Both the position numbers and the translations under genes were made by a program. Under the pieces are notes generated by a model, which searched no databases, was not told the origin of the DNA, and saw only the letters and a list, made by a program, of their open reading frames with translations. A stretch of DNA of 64,000 nt from positions 90,111 to 154,110 of the forward strand of contig CADCFQ010000001.1 of the NCBI GenBank assembly GCA_902800795.1, in the 5' to 3' direction. Numbering within the stretch: position 1 is the stretch's first letter; each line of letters opens with the position of its first letter. The stretch comes from an uncultured Ruminococcus sp. GTDB taxonomy: Bacteria > Bacillota > Clostridia > Oscillospirales > Ruminococcaceae. Shown in pieces: positions 50,577-57,051 of the stretch.

Positions 50577-50609
50577 AAAAGTCCGTGGTGAAGATCACGG
50601 GCTTTTATT
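50577..50609 (+). terminator. Terminator or attenuator before the 50631 gene
   Basis: AAAAGTCCGTGGT (50577-50589) pairs with ATCACGGGCTTTT (50594-50606) around GAAG, followed by ATTTT. It ends only 21 bases before the next ATG, so it may attenuate that gene. The interval 50411-50576 is AT-rich, and I find no certain promoter in it. Confidence 0.7.
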
Positions 50610-50630
50610 TTGGCAAAAGGAGCTGATCGA

Positions 50631-51329
50631 ATGGAAGCTGTCTTACAGCAGGAACAGACCTGTGAGACACCAAAACTCAATAACGGTGCGCTGTGGTATA
50701 TATGTCTGGCGCCTGCCTTCGGGCTTTTTATGGAGCGCTATGCTACCTCCCGTGTTGTCGGTGCGGCAGTGTGGATAATGTGCGTCGCTTCGATGATAGC
50801 GGCGGAGATCATAGATATCCGCATCCTTGAAAAAAGCGGCTATGAGACAAAACAGCTAAGACCCTGGATACTTCTTTTCCCGGGCTACATATTCATGCGT
50901 GAGCGGATGTTGACCAAGGAGATCGCAAAGGTGTTCATCTGCGGCGTCTTCTGTGTGATAGCGATAGCTATGAACGGCTTTACTCAGGGGCTTATCGTTG
51001 ACGGCGACTATCTGACGGTATCGGTGCAGAATTCCGGGATCTCTTCGCTTGACAATTTCAACGGCTCGTCATCCAGGGTGATAGGCGACTGCATAGCAGG
51101 CTACCTTGGGGAGAAGGCCGAGTGGAGCAGCGAACAGACCGGAGATGATGTCTGGACGATAAAGGCGGCCGGAGAGCACGACGGCGAAAAGGTCATTGTG
51201 GAGTTTGAGGTCGAGCATGACGGCTATACCTATAAGGGGTTCAGGCTGTCGGGACTGAATGTCGGCGGAGAGGAACTTCACAAGGAAGAATTTGAAGAGC
51301 TGGCTAAAAAGATATTTATAGGAGAGTGA
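50631..51329 (+). CDS. Membrane protein of unknown function
   Basis: The 232-residue protein has four hydrophobic segments in the first 125 residues (about 20-35, 40-60, 78-92 and 100-122), and a C-terminal soluble domain of about 110 residues that starts DGDYLTVSVQNSGISSLDNF. This domain has alternating strands and no catalytic motif that I recognise. AAAGGAGC precedes the ATG. The IS200/IS605 element starts immediately after its stop codon, so the gene itself seems intact. It may depend on read-through of the hairpin just upstream. Confidence 0.72.
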   Translation: MEAVLQQEQTCETPKLNNGALWYICLAPAFGLFMERYATSRVVGAAVWIMCVASMIAAEIIDIRILEKSGYETKQLRPWILLFPGYIFMRERMLTKEIAKVFICGVFCVIAIAMNGFTQGLIVDGDYLTVSVQNSGISSLDNFNGSSSRVIGDCIAGYLGEKAEWSSEQTGDDVWTIKAAGEHDGEKVIVEFEVEHDGYTYKGFRLSGLNVGGEELHKEEFEELAKKIFIGE

Positions 51330-51330
51330 C

Positions 51331-51500
51331 ATCCTCCCCCGCCTAAAGAGGCGGGGGGTTCCCGTCCTCGGTGGGTTTGGTTCTCGTTCGATAGTACTAC
51401 TGTACTAAGCATAAGCGAGCTAACCCCGTGTGTCCCACGGTTTTATGTTTTGGGTTATGCTAACGCTATCCGCATACCCTCATTTCTGATATTGATAGCG
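51331..51500 (-). ncRNA. Probable omega RNA of TnpB
   Basis: TnpB-guiding RNAs overlap the 3' end of tnpB and run to the right end of the element. Here the 120 bases after the tnpB stop are non-coding and contain hairpins, including the right-end hairpin. The guide would be the host bases just outside the element, that is, the complement of roughly 51311-51330. The boundaries are inferred from the family. Confidence 0.5.
51336..51357. repeat. Right-end hairpin of the IS200/IS605 element
   Basis: CCCCCGCCT (51336-51344) pairs with AGGCGGGGG (51349-51357) around AAAG. It lies one base pair of helix from the flank of the upstream gene and should be bound by TnpA. Confidence 0.82.
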
Positions 51501-52573
51501 GCATTCACATCTCTGTCATGATGTACACCGCACTGTGGACAATCCCATGTCCTAATAGCAAGACTTTTAGTTTCCTTGTTCACATAGCCACAACAAGAAC
51601 AAGTCTGACTGCTTGCAAAAAATTTGTCCACTTTCACAAGTATTTTTCCCCGTTCTTCAAGTTTGTACTTCAAGTATGTAACAAACATACCCCAACCATT
51701 ATCCGAAACCGACTTGCCAAAGCTTAATGCCTGTGACATTGCTTTCATGTCAAGGTTCTCCACGGATACGCAATCATAGACATTGGTTATCTGCCTTGAT
51801 TGCTTATGTAAGAAGTCTTTACGCTGATTTGCAATTTTTTCATGTAGTTTCGCAACCTTTATACGCTGCTTGTCACGGTTCTTTGAACCTTTCTGCATGA
51901 GCGACAACTTTCTTTGCTCTCTCTTCAGTTTCTTTTCGGCTTGTCTATAATACCTTGGATAAGCAGGTTCGTTACCGTTGCTGTCTTTGTATAATTCGTG
52001 CATTGAGAAATCAAGCCCTAAAAAACTATGCAGTTCTTGCTCTTGTACTTGGTTTTCGTACTCAAACAGAATACTTGCATAATACTTTCCGCTTGGCGCT
52101 TGGCTTACAGTTACGGATTTTAGTTTGTAACCACTTGGTATATCTCTGTGTTGCTTTACTTTGACTTGTCCCACTTTAGGCAACTTCAAAAATCCATTGG
52201 ATACAGCTATATTCCCATTAACACATACTGTGGAATAGCTATTCTTGTTACTCTTTTTAGATTTAAATTTCGGGAATCCCGTTTTTGGCTGTTTGAAAAA
52301 GTTCTGAAATGCTGTATCAAGATGACGAAGAGATTGTTGTAATGACACGCTGTCTACTTCCTGCAAGAATGAATATTCTTCCGTTTTCTTCATCCCAGCC
52401 ATTTCTTTTGCACACATGGTATATGTTACGGCCGTTTTATCTTCCTCATACTGCTTTATTTTTCTATCAAGCCAATGATTATATACCAATCTGACACACC
52501 CAAAGGTTTTGGCAAACAAAACTTTCTGTTCGTCATTTGGATACATTATGAATTTATATGCCTTGTTTGCCAT
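51455..52573 (-). CDS. tnpB: RNA-guided endonuclease TnpB
   Basis: The 372-residue protein has the order expected for TnpB. The RuvC-like aspartate is in FLGLDFSMHELYKD near residue 195, the glutamate in VSVENLDMKAMS near residue 275, a zinc finger in CSCCGYVNKET...CPQCG near residues 330-350, and the last aspartate in HHDRDVNAAINI. The length is that of intact members. TnpB cuts DNA matching the guide RNA made from the element's right end and so helps the element persist. It begins five bases after tnpA. Confidence 0.93.
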   Translation of the reverse strand: MANKAYKFIMYPNDEQKVLFAKTFGCVRLVYNHWLDRKIKQYEEDKTAVTYTMCAKEMAGMKKTEEYSFLQEVDSVSLQQSLRHLDTAFQNFFKQPKTGFPKFKSKKSNKNSYSTVCVNGNIAVSNGFLKLPKVGQVKVKQHRDIPSGYKLKSVTVSQAPSGKYYASILFEYENQVQEQELHSFLGLDFSMHELYKDSNGNEPAYPRYYRQAEKKLKREQRKLSLMQKGSKNRDKQRIKVAKLHEKIANQRKDFLHKQSRQITNVYDCVSVENLDMKAMSQALSFGKSVSDNGWGMFVTYLKYKLEERGKILVKVDKFFASSQTCSCCGYVNKETKSLAIRTWDCPQCGVHHDRDVNAAINIRNEGMRIALA

Positions 52574-52577
52574 TGTT

Positions 52578-52994
52578 TCACTTCCTTTTTCTGTCTTTTT
52601 GTCCTTGGGTTTCTATATATCTCTTTATCACTTCTATTGGTGCTCCGCCTGTTGTCAACAAGCAAAAGCTTTGACTCCAAAAATATTCTTCCCAAAGTTT
52701 TTGCCTTATTTGCGGAAAGTCCTTTTTCAATAGTCTACTGCTTGCACTCTTGTAGGCATTAATGAACTTACTTATTTCCGTGTTAGGGTGTGCCTTGAAA
52801 AGTATATGTACATGGTCTTTGTCATGATTCCATTCTTCAAGAGTTATGTTGTAATTTGGAGCAATATACTCAAATATCTCTTTTGCCCTGTTGGAAATAG
52901 TATCATTAAAAACCTGTCTGCGATACTTGACCACAAGTACAAGATGATAGTGTAGTAAGAATACTGAATGTGCATTGCTGTCTAATTCTAACAT
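52578..52994 (-). CDS. tnpA: IS200/IS605 transposase TnpA (Y1 HUH type)
   Basis: The 138-residue protein carries the HUH motif in DKDHVHILFKAHP near residue 61 and the likely catalytic tyrosine in EVIKRYIETQG near residue 128. HYHLVLVVKYRRQVF at residues 15-29 is also typical. This enzyme excises and inserts the element as single-stranded DNA using the terminal hairpins. Length and motifs suggest that it is active. A few A/T-rich bases with no strong ribosome site precede the start, as is common in this family. Confidence 0.94.
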   Translation of the reverse strand: MLELDSNAHSVFLLHYHLVLVVKYRRQVFNDTISNRAKEIFEYIAPNYNITLEEWNHDKDHVHILFKAHPNTEISKFINAYKSASSRLLKKDFPQIRQKLWEEYFWSQSFCLLTTGGAPIEVIKRYIETQGQKDRKRK

Positions 52995-53079
52995 ATTTCA
53001 GTCACCCCCATTTTTCGACTGAATATAGATTATCACATTATTTGTCCGTTGTCAAGGCGTTTCGTCAAATTGGGGACGC

Positions 53080-53114
53080 AATTCATCCCCCACCTCTTAG
53101 GTGGGGGATGAATT
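53080..53114. repeat. Left-end hairpin of the IS200/IS605 element
   Basis: AATTCATCCCCCACCT (53080-53095) and AGGTGGGGGATGAATT (53099-53114) form a perfect 16-bp stem with a CTT loop, longer than the right-end hairpin. Confidence 0.85.
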
Positions 53115-53127
53115 GCTGAAAGAGGAT

Positions 53128-53161
53128 AAAAAGGGGAGCTGCTGCAATGTGCAACAGCTCC
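53128..53161 (-). terminator. Terminator of prfB
   Basis: GGAGCTGCTGCA (53135-53146) and TGCAACAGCTCC (53150-53161) form a 12-bp stem around ATG, with one G-T type pair. On the minus strand CCTTTTT follows. Confidence 0.88.
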
Positions 53162-53183
53162 TTTATCTGTGGTTTTAAACCGC

Positions 53184-54302
53184 TTATTTTTCGATCTCAC
53201 CGAGGGACAGCGCTTTGAGGTAAGCGTTTATAAAGCCGTCCAGATCGCCGTCCATTACGGCCTGGACATTGGTGTTCTCAAAGCCTGTGCGGGTGTCCTT
53301 AACTAGTGTGTAGGGCATGAACACATAGGATCTTATCTGTGCGCCCCAGGCGATCTCTTTCTGAACGCCCTTGATATCCTCGATCTTTTCAAGGTGCTCA
53401 CGCTCCTTGATCTTGATAAGCTCCGCTTTCAGAAGCTTCATAGCAAAGTCTCTGTTTTGAAACTGTGAACGCTGGGTCTGACAGGAGGTAACGATACCTG
53501 TGGGGATGTGTGTAAGTCTTACCGCAGAGGATGTCTTGTTGATGTGCTGTCCGCCGGCGCCTGAAGCACGGTAAACGTCCATCTTGATGTCCTCGGGTCT
53601 TATGTCTACCTCTATCGTGTCGTCTATCTCGGGCATGACGTCAACTGCCGAGAATGACGTGTGCCTGCTTCCTGAGCTGTCGAACGGCGATATCCTGACA
53701 AGGCGGTGTATGCCTGCCTCGCTCTTGAGATAGCCGTAGGCGTTCTCGCCCTCGACCATAACAGATGCGCTCTTGCAGCCGGCTTCCTGGCCGTCAAGAT
53801 AATCAAGGGTGGTGAACTTGAAGCCGTGAGCCTCGCTCCACTTGCGGTACATCCTGAAAAGCATCTCTGTCCAGTCCTGGGCCTCTGTTCCGCCGGCGCC
53901 GGCATGGAAATTTATGATAGCGTTGTTCTTGTCATACTCGCCTGTGAGCAGGGTGTCCAGCTGTGCTGCGTCAAGGCCCTGTTTGAGCTTTGCAAGCTCC
54001 TCCTTTATCTCGTCGATCATTCCCTCGTCGTTTTCATCGGCGGCCATCTCGATAAGCACCTCGATGTCATCGGCAGAGGAACTGAACTTTTCATACTTCT
54101 CTATCCTGCCTTCCAGCATCCTGGTTTCCTGGAGCACCTTCTGCGAGGTCTCCATATCGTCCCAGAAGCCGGGCTCGGCAGCCTTTTCGTGGAGCTCTTC
54201 TATCCTTTCCTTGGCGTTCTCAACGTCGTAAACGTCGTGAAGCTCATTAATAACGGGTCGGCATTCTTCCAGCTCCGATTTCAGGTTTTCTAAAAATATC
54301 AT
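53184..54302 (-). CDS. prfB: Peptide chain release factor 2
   Basis: RF2 recognises UGA and UAA stop codons and releases the peptide. The 372-residue protein shows the codon-recognition tripeptide in RISPFDSSGSRHTSF near residue 195 and the catalytic GGQ in GAGGQHINKTSSAVRL near residue 240. The frame is continuous from the ATG at 54302, so the usual programmed +1 frameshift near codon 25 is absent. AAGGAG lies about 10 bases before this ATG; in-frame ATG codons further upstream lack a site. It is a single-gene unit with its own promoter and terminator. Confidence 0.95.
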   Translation of the reverse strand: MIFLENLKSELEECRPVINELHDVYDVENAKERIEELHEKAAEPGFWDDMETSQKVLQETRMLEGRIEKYEKFSSSADDIEVLIEMAADENDEGMIDEIKEELAKLKQGLDAAQLDTLLTGEYDKNNAIINFHAGAGGTEAQDWTEMLFRMYRKWSEAHGFKFTTLDYLDGQEAGCKSASVMVEGENAYGYLKSEAGIHRLVRISPFDSSGSRHTSFSAVDVMPEIDDTIEVDIRPEDIKMDVYRASGAGGQHINKTSSAVRLTHIPTGIVTSCQTQRSQFQNRDFAMKLLKAELIKIKEREHLEKIEDIKGVQKEIAWGAQIRSYVFMPYTLVKDTRTGFENTNVQAVMDGDLDGFINAYLKALSLGEIEK

Positions 54303-54338
54303 AACAATACTCCTTAGCAAATTTAAGTCTTGACTTAT

Positions 54339-54367
54339 ATTATATAACGTTTTGAGCCAAATGTAAA
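54339..54367 (-). promoter_or_regulatory. Promoter of prfB
   Basis: On the minus strand TTTACA (54367-54362) and TATAAT (54344-54339) are 17 bases apart. The leader is about 30 bases. Confidence 0.75.
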
Positions 54368-54448
54368 GAACAATTTGTAAATCTTTTAATTATCGGAGGA
54401 TACGGACTGAAAGTTTTCACATGGCGGAGTCTAAGGTGTTAAAAAAAC

Positions 54449-54477
54449 TTGCAATTTTGGTGGGGATGTGTTATAAT
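54449..54477 (+). promoter_or_regulatory. Promoter of the zinc-ribbon membrane protein
   Basis: TTGCAA (54449-54454) and TATAAT (54472-54477) are 17 bases apart, with an extended GTGT. Its spacer GGTGGGGATGTGTTA is almost repeated in the rpsF promoter. Confidence 0.75.
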
Positions 54478-54536
54478 AACAGGATAACAGGAGTAATATG
54501 ACCATTTGACTAAAACAAAGGAAAGTGAGAATAAAA

Positions 54537-55565
54537 ATGGCTGACTATACAGGTAAAAAATGTATATCCTGCGGCGAGCTTTTCAGCTCGGGCGATGATA
54601 TCGTAGTCTGCCCGGACTGCGGAACGCCCTACCACAGAGCCTGCTATCAGAAAGAAGGCCAGTGTATAAACACTGAACTCCACGAGAGCGGCATCAGCTG
54701 GGGAGAGTCGGCGCAGAGCACAAACGAGACTATCAGGTGTATAAGATGCGGCTTCGAGAACGCTTCCGATAAGATATTCTGCGAAAGCTGCGGAACACCG
54801 CTTATCAAGGGCCAGGAGACAGAGGAGAGACCCTTTAACGGCTATGAGAGCCAGAACGCCGGCACTCAGCAGCAGAACACGGCACAGTTCAACCCTTTTG
54901 GCGGAACACAGAACACGAATGGCCAGAACAATGCCAACAACAATACCGCCGGTACAGGGCAGGGGCCTTTCGGGGCTATCCCAGGGCAGATGGTCTTTGA
55001 CCGTGACTCCGAGATAGACGGCATAAAGCTGGATGACTATGCAAAGTTCGTAAGGACAAATCCGCTGCCGTTTCTTTCAAACTTCATCAGGTTCGGAAAG
55101 TTCGGCAGAAAGATCTCTCTGAATATCCCGGCTTTCCTGTTCCCGAATGTTTATTTCCTGTTCAGGAAGATGACGCTGGTGGGGATGATACTTCTGCTGA
55201 TAAATGCGGTGCTCGATATCCCTGTGGCGATAGAGATGCTCCAGAGCGGAAGGCTCAACTACACCTATGATCTGGGCATAGATACGTCGGGCAAGGTGTT
55301 CTCGGCGCTGTCAAGTGCGGCCTGGTATCTGTCGCTGCTGATGCAGTTCGGCGCGGGCTTTGCGGCAAACTATATCTATTACAAAAAAGCAAAGAAAACT
55401 ATAACTAAGCTTCGTTCCGACCCGACAATGACAGACGAGCAGATAGCCCAGACCCTTCCGAAGGTGGGCGGCACATCCTGGGGAGCTGTTCTTTTCGGTT
55501 TTCTGTGCTATTCGGGTCTGCTGATAGGCGGCGTTTTCGTGGTCTATAAGTTTATAGTCCACTAA
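54537..55565 (+). CDS. RING-like and zinc-ribbon membrane protein
   Basis: The 342-residue protein starts with a RING- or PHD-like zinc region, CISCGELFSSGDDIVVCPDC and GTPYHRACY, then a zinc ribbon CIRCGF...CESCG near residues 68-88. A Gln/Asn-rich linker (about 100-145) leads to a domain with at least four hydrophobic stretches from residue 195 onward, where FPNVYFLFRKMTLVG resembles DUF2628-type proteins. The zinc part is probably cytoplasmic. The function is unknown. The ATG at 54537 follows AAAGGAAAG; an earlier GTG lacks such a site. Confidence 0.8.
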   Translation: MADYTGKKCISCGELFSSGDDIVVCPDCGTPYHRACYQKEGQCINTELHESGISWGESAQSTNETIRCIRCGFENASDKIFCESCGTPLIKGQETEERPFNGYESQNAGTQQQNTAQFNPFGGTQNTNGQNNANNNTAGTGQGPFGAIPGQMVFDRDSEIDGIKLDDYAKFVRTNPLPFLSNFIRFGKFGRKISLNIPAFLFPNVYFLFRKMTLVGMILLLINAVLDIPVAIEMLQSGRLNYTYDLGIDTSGKVFSALSSAAWYLSLLMQFGAGFAANYIYYKKAKKTITKLRSDPTMTDEQIAQTLPKVGGTSWGAVLFGFLCYSGLLIGGVFVVYKFIVH

Positions 55566-55637
55566 GCTTTGGCGGCTTTGTTAGCAAAACAAGCTTAAAG
55601 GGCGGCAATTTTGTAGGATTTTTTCCGTTCTTCCCCC

Positions 55638-55666
55638 TTGACAAAGGGTGGGGGATGTGTTAAAAT
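55638..55666 (+). promoter_or_regulatory. Promoter of the rpsF-ssb-rpsR operon
   Basis: TTGACA (55638-55643) and TAAAAT (55661-55666) are 17 bases apart with a GTGT extension. Ribosomal protein S6 and S18 operons are often self-regulated through their leader, but no clear S6-S18 binding site was identified here. Confidence 0.78.
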
Positions 55667-55723
55667 ATCATTATCCTTGCTTGCGCCAATAGTGCAGGCG
55701 AAATCCAGAAGGAGGTGCATATC

Positions 55724-56014
55724 ATGGCAAAGATCAACGAGACTTATGAGGCAATGGTCATTTTCAGCCAGAAGCTTGACGAGGAGGGCTTTAACGCTCT
55801 TTCCAAGAAGTTCAATGATCTGATCGAAGCTAACGCCGAGAATGTCGAGAGAAACGACTGGGGCAAGAGAAAGCTCGCTTATGCTATCAATTATGAGACC
55901 GAGGGTACCTATGTGCTCTGGAACTTCACAGCTAAGCCTGATTTTCCTGCAGAGCTTGAGAGAGTGCTCAAGATCACAGACGGCGTTATCCGTTTCTTGA
56001 TAACGGTCAAGTAA
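55724..56014 (+). CDS. rpsF: 30S ribosomal protein S6
   Basis: The 96-residue protein matches bacterial S6, with NETYEAMVIFSQKLDEE at the start and NDWGKRKLAYAINYETEGTY in the middle, followed by the RNA-contacting C-terminal strand ITDGVIRFLI. It binds S18 in the platform of the small subunit. The ATG at 55724 follows AGAAGGAGGTG with ideal spacing. ssb begins 21 bases later and rpsR follows, the classic S6-SSB-S18 order. Confidence 0.97.
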   Translation: MAKINETYEAMVIFSQKLDEEGFNALSKKFNDLIEANAENVERNDWGKRKLAYAINYETEGTYVLWNFTAKPDFPAELERVLKITDGVIRFLITVK

Positions 56015-56035
56015 AACGATAGGAAGGGAAATGTT

Positions 56036-56581
56036 ATGCTGAACAGAGTTATTTTAATGGGCAGGATCACACACGATCTTGAACTGAGGCAGACACCGAA
56101 CGGGATCAGTGTTCTTTCGTTCTCTGTTGCTGTTGAACGCAGCTATGCAAAGCAGGGCGAGGAAAGACAAACTGATTTTATTGATTGTGTAGCATGGCGC
56201 CAGCAGGCCGATTTTATCTCAAGATATTTCGGCAAGGGCAGAATGATCGCAATTGAAGGTCAGCTGCAAACTCGCACATATCAGGACAAAAACGGCAACA
56301 ACCGCAAGGCTGTTGAGGTCATGGTAGACAGCGTTTCTTTCACAGGCGAGCCTAAGCAGGGCGGTTATCAGAACCAGGGCGGATATCAGAATCAGGGCGG
56401 CTATCAGCAGGGAGGCTACCAGAACGGCGGCTACCAGCAGAACAGCGGCTATCAGAATAACGCCGGTTATCAGCAGAACAGCCAGCCCCAGAATAACCAG
56501 GCTCCTTCAAATGATGCTTTGTCCATAGGGGACATAGAGGATTTTGAAGAGGTGCTCAGCGACGACGGAGTACCGTTCTAA
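56036..56581 (+). CDS. ssb: Single-stranded DNA-binding protein
   Basis: The 181-residue protein has the SSB OB-fold in residues 1-105, with MLNRVILMGRITHDLELRQT and the ETWVD-like region TDFIDCVAWRQQADF. A linker of GGYQ repeats (about 110-155) leads to the acidic tip SDDGVPF, which recruits partner proteins. The Gln/Tyr/Gly linker is longer and more regular than in Bacillus Ssb. It protects single-stranded DNA during replication and repair. GGAAGGGAAATG precedes the gene. Confidence 0.96.
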   Translation: MLNRVILMGRITHDLELRQTPNGISVLSFSVAVERSYAKQGEERQTDFIDCVAWRQQADFISRYFGKGRMIAIEGQLQTRTYQDKNGNNRKAVEVMVDSVSFTGEPKQGGYQNQGGYQNQGGYQQGGYQNGGYQQNSGYQNNAGYQQNSQPQNNQAPSNDALSIGDIEDFEEVLSDDGVPF

Positions 56582-56626
56582 ACAAGATCAGAAGAATTGA
56601 ATTTATAATGTCAGGAGGGAAATGAC

Positions 56627-56872
56627 ATGGAAAAGGAGAGAACCTCGGGAAGACCTATGAAGAGAGGTCGTAAGAAGGTTTGTATGTTCTGCGTTGACAG
56701 AGCAGAGAAGATAGATTATAAAGATATCGCTAAGCTCAGAAAGTGCATGACCGAGAGAGCAAAGATCCTGCCCAGAAGAGTTACAGGCACTTGCGCATAT
56801 CATCAGAGAGAGCTTACATCCGCTATCAAGAGAGCACGTCACGTTGCGCTGCTCCCTTATGTAGCTGATTGA
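56627..56872 (+). CDS. rpsR: 30S ribosomal protein S18
   Basis: The 81-residue protein has the S18 features [17 protein letters not shown] and [20 protein letters not shown] and ends RHVALLPYV. Cysteines in VCMFC and TGTCAYH suggest the zinc-binding form. It pairs with S6. AGGAGGGAAATGAC precedes the ATG. The operon ends 15 bases downstream at a clear terminator. Confidence 0.97.
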   Translation: MEKERTSGRPMKRGRKKVCMFCVDRAEKIDYKDIAKLRKCMTERAKILPRRVTGTCAYHQRELTSAIKRARHVALLPYVAD

Positions 56873-56887
56873 TCTTAAAGATCTTAC

Positions 56888-56920
56888 AGAGGTATCCTTA
56901 TAATGGGATACCTCTTTTTT
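56888..56920 (+). terminator. Terminator of the rpsF operon
   Basis: AGAGGTATCC (56888-56897) pairs with GGATACCTCT (56906-56915), followed by TTTTT. Confidence 0.92.
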
Positions 56921-56929
56921 CATTTTCTT

Positions 56930-56948
56930 TTGTACATAAATTGTACAT
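56930..56948. promoter_or_regulatory. Direct TTGTACAT repeat at the lon promoter
   Basis: TTGTACAT occurs at 56930-56937 and 56941-56948, 11 bases apart or one helical turn. The second copy ends on the first base of the -35 box. It is a candidate operator for a heat or stress regulator. Confidence 0.5.
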
Positions 56949-56976
56949 TGAAAAAATCAGACAGATATGGTATAAT
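56948..56976 (+). promoter_or_regulatory. Promoter of lon
   Basis: TTGAAA (56948-56953) and TATAAT (56971-56976) are 17 bases apart, giving a leader of about 70 bases. Confidence 0.75.
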
Positions 56977-57051
56977 ACCTTTAAAGTTAATTTTGAAATG
57001 ATGTGTTTGTGCCCGTCGGGGGCGCTTAATAAAGGCAAAGGAATGAGGATA

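Larger units (their letters stand above)
51331..53117 (-). mobile_element. Complete IS200/IS605-family element
   Basis: The element reads on the minus strand from a left-end hairpin (53114-53080) through tnpA and tnpB to a right-end hairpin (51357-51336). Both terminal hairpins and both genes are intact, so it may still be mobile. The exact ends are uncertain by a few bases because such elements make no target duplication. It sits between the 50631 gene and the prfB terminator and interrupts no obvious gene. Confidence 0.88.
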
